From: Ooceraea biroi
Taxonomy: Eukaryota; Arthropoda; Insecta; Hymenoptera; Formicidae
NCBI RefSeq assembly: GCF_003672135.1
Contig: NC_039507.1
Coordinates: 15,430,278-15,494,277, forward strand
DNA length: 64,000 nucleotides
Direction of reading: 5' to 3'
The translations under genes and the position numbers were made by a program. Shown piece after piece: positions 36,527 through 48,557 of the stretch. Every line of letters begins with the position of its first letter. The stretch's first letter is position 1. Under the pieces are notes generated by a model. That model was given only the letters and a program-made list of their open reading frames with translations, searched no databases and was not told where the DNA came from.

Positions 36527-36774
36527 CGTAACTTGTTTGTTTTTACACTAATTTCCGCTAAAATGTGAATTAGTTTTAAAGTACATTGATAAGAGTCTGA
36601 AATCCATTGATGCTAATCATGATCAATTAAGAATTTTAAGTAGTAATTCAATTGTAATTGGTTAATTCGATTCCATTTGTCTTAAATTTCTCTTCAGAAA
36701 TATAAAAGTTCTTTATTTCAGGATTATATAATAGTTAAGTGACTGCTTAGCTCATAATTTACGTGATCGTTGTA

Positions 36775-36780
36775 AATAAA
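36775..36780 (+). terminator. candidate polyadenylation signal of MTRFR
   Basis: AATAAA 249 bases after the MTRFR stop; the clearest plus-strand hexamer in the 300 bases after the stop. Confidence 0.55.
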
Positions 36781-36807
36781 TAATCTTTCCTGTAATAATA
36801 TAAAAAA

Positions 36808-36813
36808 TTTATT
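36808..36813 (-). terminator. candidate polyadenylation signal of chiffon
   Basis: TTTATT, i.e. AATAAA on the minus strand. Another occurs near 36878, so the site actually used is uncertain. Confidence 0.35.
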
Positions 36814-37623
36814 GCTTACAAAAAATCCAAAATTTAGATTTAAGTAGTAAGGTAGGAATCAATTAAGTTATTTGAATTTATTGGTAGAATTTTATTCAAG
36901 GAAGATTTGGTAGTTAAAGGTGCAGAAAAAGAATGCAATGAAGCAACTTTTAATGAAAAATTCGTATTTTTAATAATTTCTCTTTCTGAACTCATGCGTG
37001 TGATTTATAACAATTTTGTTTAAAATATTTCGGATATATTGGGATGAATTGAAAATACAGAAAATTACTTTCAATAATACGCAGTATAACGGAAATGATT
37101 ACACTGTTATAAAGCTGTATGCAGTCTTGCGTACTCTAGAAACATAATACATTCTAAATAGGAATAATTCTTAATCATGATCCGAGAACGAAACGAATGT
37201 TTAAAATAATACAAGATTTTCGTTCAACGTGAAATTATAGAAAAAGAAAGGGAGGAAATAAAAATAGAAAAGTGAAATGATAATGGATTAAAAAAAAGAA
37301 AGACTGAAACAGTGTCCACGAACACAACACGATTGCATCTAAAGAATGTACGATATAGGACGTATCGGATGGGAAGAGTGTTGAAATTAACCATCTGAAA
37401 GAACATCACTAAGTAGAATGATATCACTAAAGAGATAGAGAGAAATAGTGAGAGTGAGTAATCTACTGACGCGATGTTAAATACTACTCTACGCGTACAC
37501 AAATAATATCTTTATACACAATGTACACTGCGATGACGAGAGGTCGGATTGCGAAATGGACCGTCGGCCATCGCTGCTCGAATATAAGCCCAAGTATAGT
37601 CTCTTTCTTTGTCCTTCGGGTCT

Positions 37624-40600
37624 TCAGCTGCTCTTTAACCACCTTCTGAAGTGTCCGCGGCCTGACTTTACGCGCTTCTTCGGCGGTTGAGCATTCGACG
37701 GCGACGAACCGCCGGAACTTCTCAACCGTCGGTTGCTCGCCACCGTCACCGTCGACAGAATACTGTGATCCATGTCCACCTGATCGTCGAGCTTCATCAT
37801 TCGCACGACCGGCTGGAACTCCATACTAGAGCGACGCTGCTCGAGCTCGGTGGATGATATCACCGGCGGACTTACGCGCTCTGCCAACGCGCACTGGTCC
37901 ACGGGTTCGGACAGCTCTTGAATGTTGTTCGACGACGAGATGGCCTCGCTCTTGCGCTTCACGCCGCGTACTACGGCGGTACGACTTGGCGACTGTTTTT
38001 TGTTACACGACGTAATACTTAAGTAGGCGTCCTTTTTACAATTTTCGTCGTCGTACACTACCGCGACATGATCGGACGACGAGAGATCGCTGCGAGTGAC
38101 GGCAGCCGTCCTCGACGAGCGTTTCCTGGAATAGACGCGTCTCCGCGAGCCCATCCGACCGCGCCGTGTCGTCGCGAACACGATACCGTGACGGCGCGCT
38201 CTCAACAGCTCGCCCGCATGCGAGGAGGGATTCTCCTCGCAGTTGCCACCGCGTAGCTGCCGCTTCGTCGATAACTCGGAATTCGAATTGTGGTGTTTCC
38301 TAGGAACTATACCGGATTCTGCATCCTTCCTGCACTGTAACTGTAGGTTGTCCTGATTCTCGATCTCCGTGTCTCGTGACTCGCAGTCGTCGTCGTCGGT
38401 GGCAGCAACGGTAACGTGTTCCCGTTGTCGCTTCCTTACCGGCGTCGATTTCGCAACGAAGCTTCTGTCGCTGATTGCACCGTCCTTCCTGCCGAGCAGG
38501 TTTTGGTTCTCATGATTCTCGTCATTGCCCGGATCAGTTTCCGAAAAATCCTCAATGTCCGACAGATTCTTCCTGCATGGATAGTCCTTATCCGACATGT
38601 AGCTCTTATTCATCGCATCATTGCACGTGCTTTCCGATATGGACGATGACTCTACGTAGTTATCCATATTGTCATTGTTAACGACCTCCGTACTTTTGTT
38701 CTTTTTCGTCAGCGCCTCGTGACAGATATTGTGAGCCGTGGTAGTCTCCAGTAAAGCGTCAGAATCGCTCTTCTGATTGATGCTTAACCGTTCGACAGCG
38801 GTTGACAATGCAACGTTGCTGTTTGTTACCGCATGAAGATCCGACAATCTGTTTGACGTCTCCAATGCTTGTCGTTCTGCAAAACCTTCGTTACTGTAAA
38901 GCCTCTTCCCCATCAACGATTCTCCTTCACAGTCCATCTTGCTGCTTATCTGCATCTTTTTCTTCATCTTGTTACCAACTGGCCAACCAGTCCGGTTTTT
39001 CCTTCGTTTCCTTCGCCGTAGCGGAATGTCCATATTCGCGTCGCCGCATTCCGAGTTGGCACACGATGAATTGTTCTCCAGACAATTGACCATGTCTTGG
39101 CAATTGTCTAGCAGCTCCAGCAGATTCGGTGGCGCGCCTTTTGGTACGCTCGTTTCGCAAAAGTCGTCAGCGCCCTGCGCGTCCAAATCTGCCTCGAACG
39201 AGTCGTCCAGCTCTGGCATGCCTTTCGCGCTCAGCATTTCATCGATCGTTCTTGCCATCTCTTTCAACTCCTCGTCCACGTCCGATCTGGGATCTTGCTT
39301 CTGCTCGAGTCTCGGTGTATCCATGCGCAATCTGATTGGCGGAGACTCCTCCACCGTGCACAGGTGCGACGACTGTTGCTGCTCTCGTTTCCGGATTATG
39401 GTAGACATTATCGCCAACGTGGACGCGTGACAACGTGGACTCTTTCGCGGCGAACGTCCCGCGCACCCTATACCCCGTCCACGGCCCCTCTTCCTGCCTG
39501 GGTCGATCCTCCCTGGATGCCGCATCAGTATCTCGTGGAAGTTCTCAATCTCGTACGGCAGGAGAAACGGTTTCATCGCGTCACACTCGCTGAAGCAGTG
39601 CCAGAACTCGGTGCCCGTGTCCTGACGCTGGTACGTCTGGTACCACGGCTCGGATTTCGGTATCGCCTCGAAGGAGAACTGCATCCTTTCGATCTCCGCC
39701 GATGGCCTGGACGGATAAGTCTTCGCAGCGACACCATCAGTCTGCGGTTTGCAATCTTCCATAGGTCCCTGCGTCGATTTTCTCGTCGTCGCATGTTCGC
39801 CATTATCCGCGACGCCATCCTTGATACCGGTCAACGGCGCCTGGTACCTCAGTCTGCTGCCTGGCGTCTCGAACTTGTAGTAGTCCGCGTTATCCTTGAT
39901 AAACGCTTCGGCCTGCGTACGTCTCCTCTTCCTTGCTCTACCTAGATGCGCGGAGTCCTGCGAATCTTCTTCGACGACCTCTTGCTTCACGGGGCTGGAA
40001 TCTAACGACAAACTCGACGACAGTACGGACGAATTGACGATCTCGTTGACCTCGATACTATCTGTATCCCTCGGCAGTACACTGCTCTGCTCGTCGTCGC
40101 TGGTACGTTCGCTGGAATCTTCCCGTTTCGGTTCGCCGAACATGAAGGATTCCGCCTCATCACTCAGCAACGACAATTCCGACTTTCGCACACGCTTGAA
40201 CCGCACCACTACCGGCTTCTCGCTCGACGGTACCTCCTTCTTCTCCTCGTCATCGCCGTCTTTCAACGCTGCCTGTTGCGGATTACCACTCGGCACCGCG
40301 CTCGATCGCAGCTTGTTACCCAACACTTCTACCTTGTAATAGGCGCGATTGTCCTCGATCAAGCGCTCTTCCACCGATAGCCGTTGTCGACACCGGCCTC
40401 TGATACCCCTGCCTCTTCGGTTGGCTCGCGGATACTTGAGTTTCACGCATCGTGCGTTCTCCCCTTCCGCTACTTTCAGGTCCTTTTGTTCGCTCTTGTT
40501 GTCACTATAGCCATTGCAAACAACCTCATTTGCAACACGAGCATTTGCATCGTTCCCGTCTGAAATTTTTTTTACATCCGCCACCTTTTCCGCTTGCAAC

Positions 40601-43600
40601 GCGCAATTGTCCCTCTGAAGCGTGTCGTCCTTGCACGGTTTGCAACTCCCGGTATAACCGACATCATCGACCACACCGTTCTCGTTTATCCTATTACACT
40701 CCAGAGCACCCGCGTTCGCGTCACCGTTGCACTCGTTTTTCTTCAGGTAATCCGGATCTTCCAATATGTGACGCGAGTTTACAACACCGTTTTGCTTATT
40801 GTTATGAATAATCGCCGGCTGTAGGCTCGCCGGATTGGAATTACCGTTGTTGATGCCGTCTTCCTTGTTGTAAACCTCGTCAATGTCCTTCGAGAACGAT
40901 TTGATCTTGAAGTCCTCCTGCTTAGGGTCCTTCAGGATATCCTCCGCGTACTTCTCGTCCGGTTCGTCCTCCTCGATCCAGATGGTTCCCTTCGAGCGCT
41001 TCTTGATGGTAAAACCCTCGAATTTGTTATTGTACAATTTGTCGCTCTTGTCGACCTCGTGCCACGGACTGCCCTTCGACCTGAGAAGATGCCCGCTCTC
41101 GTGTTTCGCGCGAGCGCGCAGGTTATGCGGCGAGCTCAACTTCAAATTGAGGTTCCTACGCGCGCCGTTCACCATTTTTATCTCGTCAACGTCGAAGTTA
41201 CTCAAGGCCTTGGTGTTCTTCGTGATCTTCTCCTCGGGCAGTACATTGTGAAGATTGCTGTCTCCATTAGGGAACAAGCTGCAGTCTTTCCTGCAACAGA
41301 GACAGACGAGTGCATTTACAATCATGTGAAACGTGAATGATAATTAATCGTACACGAATAATAAACTGAATAACATCTGTGTCCACTTAAATGAATAAAA
41401 TCTAATCAAACAACGGGAACTATGCTTTAAGTGCGAGCGCTCACTCGATATCCTTTGTCCTGTTCAGCTTCAGGAACGCCTCGACGTTAGCACCTGTGCT
41501 GATCAACGTGTCCAACGACAGGAAATTGTCATCGTTAGCCACAAAGTTCACATGCTGGTCGCTTTGCATGTGCTTCGACAGATCCTCATAATGGGTGCGA
41601 CAGATTTCGCAGTAACCAGGTACTAGCTGTTCCGTTCTGCGAGCACGTGCGGCAGTGGCACGGGGTCTCCGAGTCATTTCTTTACCCTGTTACCCCACAT
41701 GAAAAAAAAATTGCCCATGATATAAAAATGCTTCCTCTTCACATAATATTATTATTATTATTATATAATAATGTAATATGCTCAGTGCAATAGCGGCGGA
41801 TGAAACGTACCTCCTCCTTATTTATAGATTCACTATCTTCCTTATTCTCCTTGACCTCTTTGTTAATTAGTTTGTTCTCTACCTTTCCCTGCTTCTTTGT
41901 GTCGAAGGGGCACGAGCCTGGATCACCGTCAAAGTTAAACGTTGGCCACGACGACAATTCCAGGAACACGGGCCTGGTAGTTCTACGAACAGAGACGCAG
42001 AGGCGTAAGAGAATCTTCGAGCAAGCGGAGAGGAGAGGCAATTGACATCACGGAACTTACTTACCTGCAGAAGGATTCGAATTTGACGTACGATCCTTTC
42101 AGATGCTTGATCTTAATATTTCTCCCTGGGTTAATCGACTTATGTTGATTGACTTGTTTCAACTGCTTCAGGTTATAGCTATCCTTGATGGATGCATAGA
42201 TCCTGTCAAGCCAAGCCTGAAGCTTATCCGTCGCCCAAATAGGAATTCCCCAACTTTGGGCGTTATCTAATGGATCCACGGAACACTGTTGTGGCTGCGT
42301 CAGAGCACGTTCCAACATTGCATCCACCCGCGATTTCTGTTTAGTGATAGACACAAGGCGGTTACAAAGAATTCAATCACTGTTGCAATTCGTAAATTTA
42401 TGTAACATAAATTTTTATTGTAATCTTATGTGCCATATATGCCTCTAAATTTATGGTACGTCTTACAAAGTGACAAAAGATGGATACTTCACTTTTCTTA
42501 TGCAGAATAAAGTAATTGACGCAACGTGTCACCTGTAGACAAAGTGACACGTAGATCTTTCTTTTTACAAAGCATCAAACACAAGTGACGCAACGAAAGT
42601 TTGTCTCTCGTACTCACGGATCTTTGAGTAGTTTGGCCCCGTAGATTGGTAGAGTTGGACGAGGGGCATTCAGAACTCAGTAGCGGCGTCGGCGGCGTGG
42701 GAGTGGGCGTTGGGGCTTCTATGCTTCTGAACGAGCGGGGTCCCCCGCTGCCACCACTGGCGCAACCCCATCTATGTCGCTCGAAATTCGCGTGACCTGT
42801 CTTCTTGTCTACCCGATCACTGATCACAAGAGTCACGCTGCGTACTAGAAACAATTCGATCGCCTGGAAAGAAAACACAGCAAAGTTGAGGGTACACATA
42901 AGCTGATGACGGCACAAGTGACAGATGTAGCGCGACATTATCAGACGAGTGAGTAAACATACACGCAAGCAACGTCCAAGTAATCAACTAACGCTCAGAT
43001 TACATTCCCCGCGAGGAACATCGGGGCTTCTTCCACGGTTCCGCCTCACGCCGCTTCACGAGCACGGACAAAGGACCTACACACAATCGTGGCTCGCCGA
43101 GTCGACGACGCGTTCGGGCTGTCGCCTCGAGCGTCCCTTGAGAACGAGTGTGTGAGTGAGCGAGCGAGCGAACGAAAGAGTGAGGAAGTGCGCGCGCGAG
43201 TGAGTGACGGAGACAGTCCGGCTTTCGAGGAAGTTTATCGTTTGCGCAACGAGCAAAACGTCGCGCGCGCGGCACATGCACGCGCGGCGCATACGTACGT
43301 ATACAAACAAGACGACGCGCGCGAGCGGAGGCCTCCGATGCTTGGCAGCTCGGATACGCGTTCACATCGCATTACGCTGACGTCAAGTGATTTCGCGGCC
43401 TTCCTCGAACGGTGGTGGCAACGGCGGCGGCAGGGGCCGACCGTTACACAGAGAAACGCGATCCGGCAGGGAACGCGCGCGCATGCCACCACGGCTGGTC
43501 CTCATGTAGTAAACGTCGCCGCTCGCCGTCCGCCGGTCGCATAGCGTTGTTCTAATAATACGACGCGGTGCGCGTCAGCCGCCGCCAGCCGTCTTCTCTC

Positions 43601-46196
43601 GGGACCCGGAGGACGCGCGCGGGAGCACGTGGGGTCGTCTCCGCCGTGGGTGATCTCGATCTTGATCTCGATCTCGATGACAGTGCACTCGACACGGAAT
43701 AACACGAGCGAGAGAGGACGCGCTGGTCGTTCGATGCCTGTCAAGCGCGTCACTCGGGCTTGACCACTCAGATTTGGCGGTGACTCTCTAGCCTCTAGGA
43801 TGCCGATTGTCGCTGCTCCGCGAGAGACGCGCTATCCACGTCGCGATCGCTAAACACAAGGACGACGGCACGGACGTGAGATCGACGCGGGTGACGCACA
43901 GGGGAGAATCGCGCGAGCGAGCGTAGAAGAAACGGGAGAGGAGTCGCGCGACGCTGCTCACTGCTCGCTGTTACTGCCGTCCGCGGCGGACACAACTGTC
44001 ACGCACAAAATGGCCATTCGCCGTTAGCAGCTTGGCACGGGGGCCTGGAGACGGCGCGCGCGTTCGCTCCGCTCTCGCCGACGTCGACGGCGGAAGAACG
44101 CGCGGCCGCCGATGGGCGACGCGATGCGCCACGTAATTCAGGGAAATCCGGTCACTCCGCCGCGCCGCTCTCGGTGCCACCGTCTTCCTCGCGCGGGCTC
44201 TTCTCGCGCTATTCTCGGCCGCTTTTCAAAATCGCGCGTGCACAGGCAGGCAGGCGCGCACGGTTTCGCGGACCCGCCGTCCAGATGGGGCGACGCGAGC
44301 CGGTTTCTCACGATTTGTTTGTCAACAGACGGACGCGGATTCGTATGCGTGAACTCGATCTGTGCCGCTGGATGCGACTTTGCACTCACGCATCGCGAGA
44401 AACGAAGAATTTGCCCGCTTCCTTGAAACGTCTCGCGTTGCGATTTCTCGGATCCACGGTACGGATCGACCGTTCTGTTTCATCACGCTGTGACGTTAGG
44501 CGAGATGTACGGTTCTTCAATACGCTGTGTCTACACATGACAGTCATTTCCTTCGTGCGTCATCGCCGCTTCAATTAGTCTTGTCAAAGCGCGCAAACTT
44601 CAACTTTCGGTTTTCATCTTCAAATGGAGAATTTTTATTCTTCACGCCGCAGCGTAACGCCGTGACTTTTTGGCAGGCATGCCGTCGCATTCCGCACGTG
44701 CATGCACGTTGAACACGGCGGATCCTCCTTTCCTCCCTCCTTTCGGAATCCGCTTTCTTCGTTTCTTTTTATTTGAAGTTTGTAACTTCGTAGACCGCCG
44801 CGAAGATGGCGCGAGAGGCGAGCCGCGGGAATTGTTTGTCAACAGAAAAAATCGTTCGGTCGGGGTCATCCGTCGCGCGCACGGCTCGGCGACTACGATT
44901 GTTGTACGTGCGGCACGTACAGGGGCTTAGCATCGCGTCGCCGCTGCCGCGAGCGTTGCCGAGAGAGGCTGAATTTAGGGCGTAGCCCGCGCGCGCGACT
45001 CGGCAACGACGCGACGTAACGCGCGGCGGCCTCGCGTGAAGCACGGTCGGCCACGAGTCCGCGAAACCCGCTTCCTCGTCCGTAAATGCTCGGTCACGTA
45101 TCAGAGTCGGACCCTGCAAATGATGGATCTATCCTTTCTACGTTGCACTCGCCGCGATTCAAACGAGATGGATTTTTGGCGGGGAAAAATTAGATCGAAA
45201 GGAAGAGGCCATTTTAAAAAAGATTTTATATTTTCCATTTTCACGATGGAAACAAATACGGATATTTAAAAATTGTAGAGTTATGAAATTCTATTTAAAT
45301 TGTACATTATTCGAGTTTTGTTGGTACGCGAATATTAATCGCGATGGAAAAGGCACGCATCGCAGCTCGGGCGTGATAGGTACTGTTTTTTCCTATTAAA
45401 GATTACGTCGCGACCTACTTACGAAGAAAGTAAAAATAAAGCCAAAGCGTCTCTTAAGTAATGTGCCTTTCTCTTTTCTCTTATTTCTACGGCAAATTTA
45501 CTTTTCTTTTCAACTGTAAAGATTAATAATGTAACGAAATCCCCGGCAGTTCATTAATGGACAAAGAGTAAATTGGCTTCATCGAGAGAATCGGTTGGAA
45601 AAGAAAAAAGGTCGAGCGGTAACCGCAGTTACTCGTTTTCACGAGTGACCCGATAAAATCCGCGCGCGGGACTTTTTCGGGAAGGAGTTTGCCGTGTTCC
45701 GGCAGTTCGATAATCGTGCGCGTACTCAGTAGTATCACCGCGGCAACGAGGTCGGGCGCTTGAATGGTCGGAGAGCGCATCGCCACGAGAGAGATTCGAA
45801 TTTTCTTTTTGTGTTGCGCCCCTCGGCAGGGGAGCGAGCGCGCGTTACGTCGAAGCGGCTGTAGGCATAGTGATCGAAAATGGCGGGAAGAGAGAGAGAA
45901 AGAGCGAGAGACGGAGCACGGAGGGGGAAGAGAAAGAGATAGGTAGAGAAAGTGAGAGAGGGGCTCGCACACTCGCCCGAAATACACTAAAACGCTCTGA
46001 CAAATCGATAAGCGGCGAGAAACGAGGCGGTAAATGCGGCTACGGGCTACACTCTAACGACAGCATCGCGCAAACTGAGATGAGGTTGCAAACTCACTCC
46101 GCCCAACTCCTTGATCTTTCCCTCTAACTTGGCCGCAGTGGCATGATTCTTTATGTCCAGGTAGAACGACTTCTTCTCCAGCGGTTTCAGGCCCTT
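37624..46196 (-). CDS. chif: Chiffon / DBF4, regulatory subunit of the CDC7 kinase (5' end missing)
   Basis: DBF4 activates CDC7 for replication-origin firing; in Drosophila, Chiffon's long C-terminal part also assembles a Gcn5 acetyltransferase complex. Six minus-strand exons join in phase: 46098-46196, 42618-42863, 42065-42336, 41811-41982, 41445-41686 and 37624-41290, giving at least 1565 aa. Motif N (BRCT-like) starts KPLEKKSFYLDIKNH and continues ELFLVRSVTLVISD. SVDPLDNAQSWGIPIW precedes the kinase-binding motif M (VFLELSSWPTFNFDGDPGSC). The CCHH motif-C zinc finger is PGYCEICRTHYEDLSKHMQS followed by DQHVNF. The last exon encodes about 1220 disordered residues including SFEAIPKSEPWYQTYQ and FLLPYEIENFHEIL blocks and a duplicated DN-YYK motif. 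Two introns stand out: about 3.2 kb CpG-rich (42864-46097), and one leading to a first coding exon I could not find upstream of 46196. Confidence 0.88.
39841..39920 (-). repeat. second copy of a duplicated motif in chiffon
   Basis: Encodes EAFIKDNADYYKFETPGSRL. Compared with the copy at about 40305-40380 the shared pattern is I-[KE]-D-N-x-x-Y-Y-K-[VF]-E-x-x-G-x-[KR]-L-R. Confidence 0.7.
40305..40380 (-). repeat. first copy of a duplicated motif in chiffon
   Basis: Encodes EERLIEDNRAYYKVEVLGNK, followed by LRSS. It lies about 150 residues before the second copy, with acidic, serine-rich sequence between. Each copy follows a run of arginines. Confidence 0.7.
42864..46097 (-). other. large CpG-rich chiffon intron
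   Basis: A 3.2-kb intron splitting motif N, exceptionally rich in CG and CGCG between about 43060 and 45060. Long open frames on both strands here (for example 43089-43544) are arginine/alanine-rich and lack domain structure, so I treat them as composition artefacts. It may contain an alternative promoter or enhancer. Confidence 0.6.
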
Positions 46197-47152
46197 CTGT
46201 ATACGGACATCTACGAAAAAGGTTTCAGTCTTATTCGCTTTGATACATTCGTGATACGCGCATTCGTGTCAACTTGTTGGTTGTCACACCTAGTGTCGGC
46301 AGTGGACGCGACACGGCGTGACGGAAATTTTTCTACTGTTCACTCGGAACGAACGGAGGGTTTTGCGATACGTCTGAAACTTGTTTCCTACCGAGTTCTT
46401 GAAGAATAGAATACGATAAAATCAAGTGTCCAGCCATCGCTAGGTGTCATTACGATCATGAGCTATCTCGTACCAACCGCTGTACAAAACACGTGGATAC
46501 AGACAAATTGGTGCGGCTTTTGTGAGCAAGATACATCAACAATGACAATCTGGTCATTACATCCAGAAAATGTATCAAAAATATAATATAACAAGAGAGA
46601 AAATAATAGTTATTTCTCTCTCGTTGTTAAGAGAAAGGAACACCGGTAATCACTGAGAATGCTCGCAGATAATCACGAGGACTCTGTCATTTGTATCGTA
46701 CCGTGGGGGAAAAACAAACCTGGATCTTTCATGCAAAACAACTTGATGAAACGGAGACGTATCGAAGCAACTTTCCGTGTAGGAATTCCAGAGTGTGCTC
46801 AGCGATCACCGATTGGTTCTCGTCGCTCGTGTGGGAAGAGGAGCTCACACGTACGCGACGTAACCGTGCCGTTAGCGGCCGGGCAAACATCTCTCTAGCC
46901 GATGTCCATTAACGGTCGGCCCGGCCTGGCTCGACCTGGCGCGTTATTATGCAACGCGGATTATTACGCGCGCGTTCCGGGACTTACGTGACGTTCGCCG
47001 CGGATCGGATTTGTTCTCTCTCGACGGTTGTCTGTGTTGCTGCTGCTGCTGGTGTTGGTGCTTGGACGGCGATACCATTCCTACGCGATAATGATGCACC
47101 GCACGACGCAGTACCGCAACGATGTTGTCCCTATCTCACTGTTGTCCCTCGT

Positions 47153-47187
<35 letters not shown>

Positions 47188-48557
47188 CACTTCCCATCCT
47201 CATCGACACACCGAGTCACGACGTCGTAGAGGCGCGGTCGCATGCTCCGTCCTCCCTCGCCCGTCGTCCTCTCCTGCCTTGCCTCTCACTTGCGGGAGCA
47301 CGTGCGTCACGATCGTGCACTCAGGATACACTCGCTATCGCGGTTACTGATCCGTGCGTTGTCGACCGACTCGGCTGATTCGCATCTTCGATCAAACGCG
47401 AGCCACAATTGTCCGAATCGCTCGCTCCGCGCACACACTCGAGCCTCGGGTTCCACACTGTAAACTGAAGCGCGCGCACCCTGAAGTTACTCGCGAACCG
47501 AGCGATCGCCAGGCTGGCCAACGTCCGCGCGCTCGATTGTCACTAGACGCAAACGAGGGCGAGAGAAAGTTCAGAGGAATGAGTCGGTTGTGGATTTTTG
47601 AAATGATCGTGACATGCACGATGTTTCCGATTTGTAGGAAGAACGATAGAAAAGAGATGTATATACTCGAAGCGAGGAAAGATCGATCCTGTGATAAATC
47701 TCTAGCAGTGTCGCCAACATTTATTTCACGAAACCGTTGGACGAGATGCGTGATAATTGACATTAATTATCCGGTGGGATGTATTGTGGAATATTAGCAT
47801 AATTATTATAACTGAATTATCGTTTGTATATACGTGTTGGGTGATTGATTTATCCGCACTGACGCGAGCAATGAGAAATGACGAGTTTTTCAAATCCGAG
47901 AGCCATTTGTTGCTGTATTCAGATCGTTGGACAGTGGCGCTGATGGCGAGTGATGCTAGTGGAATATTTTAAACGAGTTTTATATTTGAAAGTTTGTTTA
48001 CAATTAATTTTTAAGTAATCTTGTTAAGTTAGGTTAGATAACTGTAAACAGAAATGATCAAAAGTTAATTTGTAGATTTTTCTCATCAATCGCGATTCAT
48101 AATTCCAAAATTACTAATCCTTTCGAGTGAAAAATTTTTATATTTTGCATTTTAATATTTTGTGATTAAAAACAGGTTTGAAAAAATATAATATTCTTTA
48201 ATTTCAACACTTTTAAACATATTACATATAAATGCAGATCAAATTTAACGTTCGTGATATAATTAACATATTCTTTGTGAACAACTCTGCTGTACAATAT
48301 ATCTTAATAAATTCAAACATTGTTAGTTGTATATATGACTATCAAATATTAGCGTAAGAAAATATCATCAAATAATCTTGCTGAACCGTACCGGTTAAAT
48401 GTAGGCTTCATTATTTATAACCATATGGCGTTCACGATTTCTGTCGTGGATTTTCAATGGAAATTATCAATGTACATACAATTTGTTCTTATAATCTATC
48501 CCTAATACAGAGACGAAGAATTATTGCTCTGTAATGATTAATCGCACTTGATGGCTT
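46197..48557. other. upstream region of chiffon, CpG-rich, then 3' flank of the SLC10 gene
   Basis: The unseen chiffon first exon and promoter should be here, most likely in the CpG-dense part 46850-47560, which includes a GTC/GGC repeat. From 47950 to 48557 the sequence turns AT-rich and is probably the SLC10 3' UTR. No coding exon recognised. Confidence 0.5.
47150..47188. repeat. trinucleotide repeat, TCG then GCG
   Basis: About seven TCG units run directly into about six GCG units. It lies in the CpG-rich block upstream of chiffon and is not in a recognised coding exon. Confidence 0.85.

Larger units (their letters stand above)
36527..37623. other. convergent 3' ends of MTRFR and chiffon
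   Basis: AT-rich with no coding exon. Candidate polyadenylation signals for the two strands sit about 30 bases apart (36775-36780 plus, 36808-36813 minus), so the 3' ends may abut or overlap. If that minus-strand signal is used, the chiffon 3' UTR is about 800 bases. Confidence 0.6.

Noticed and set aside
39295..39945. 216-residue plus-strand frame antisense to chiffon
   Set aside because: Composition shadow of the large chiffon exon; no start context or domain.
43089..43544. 151-residue plus-strand open frame in the chiffon intron
   Set aside because: Arginine/alanine/glutamate-rich, no domain or splice context, and lies in extreme CpG-rich DNA where stop codons are rare.
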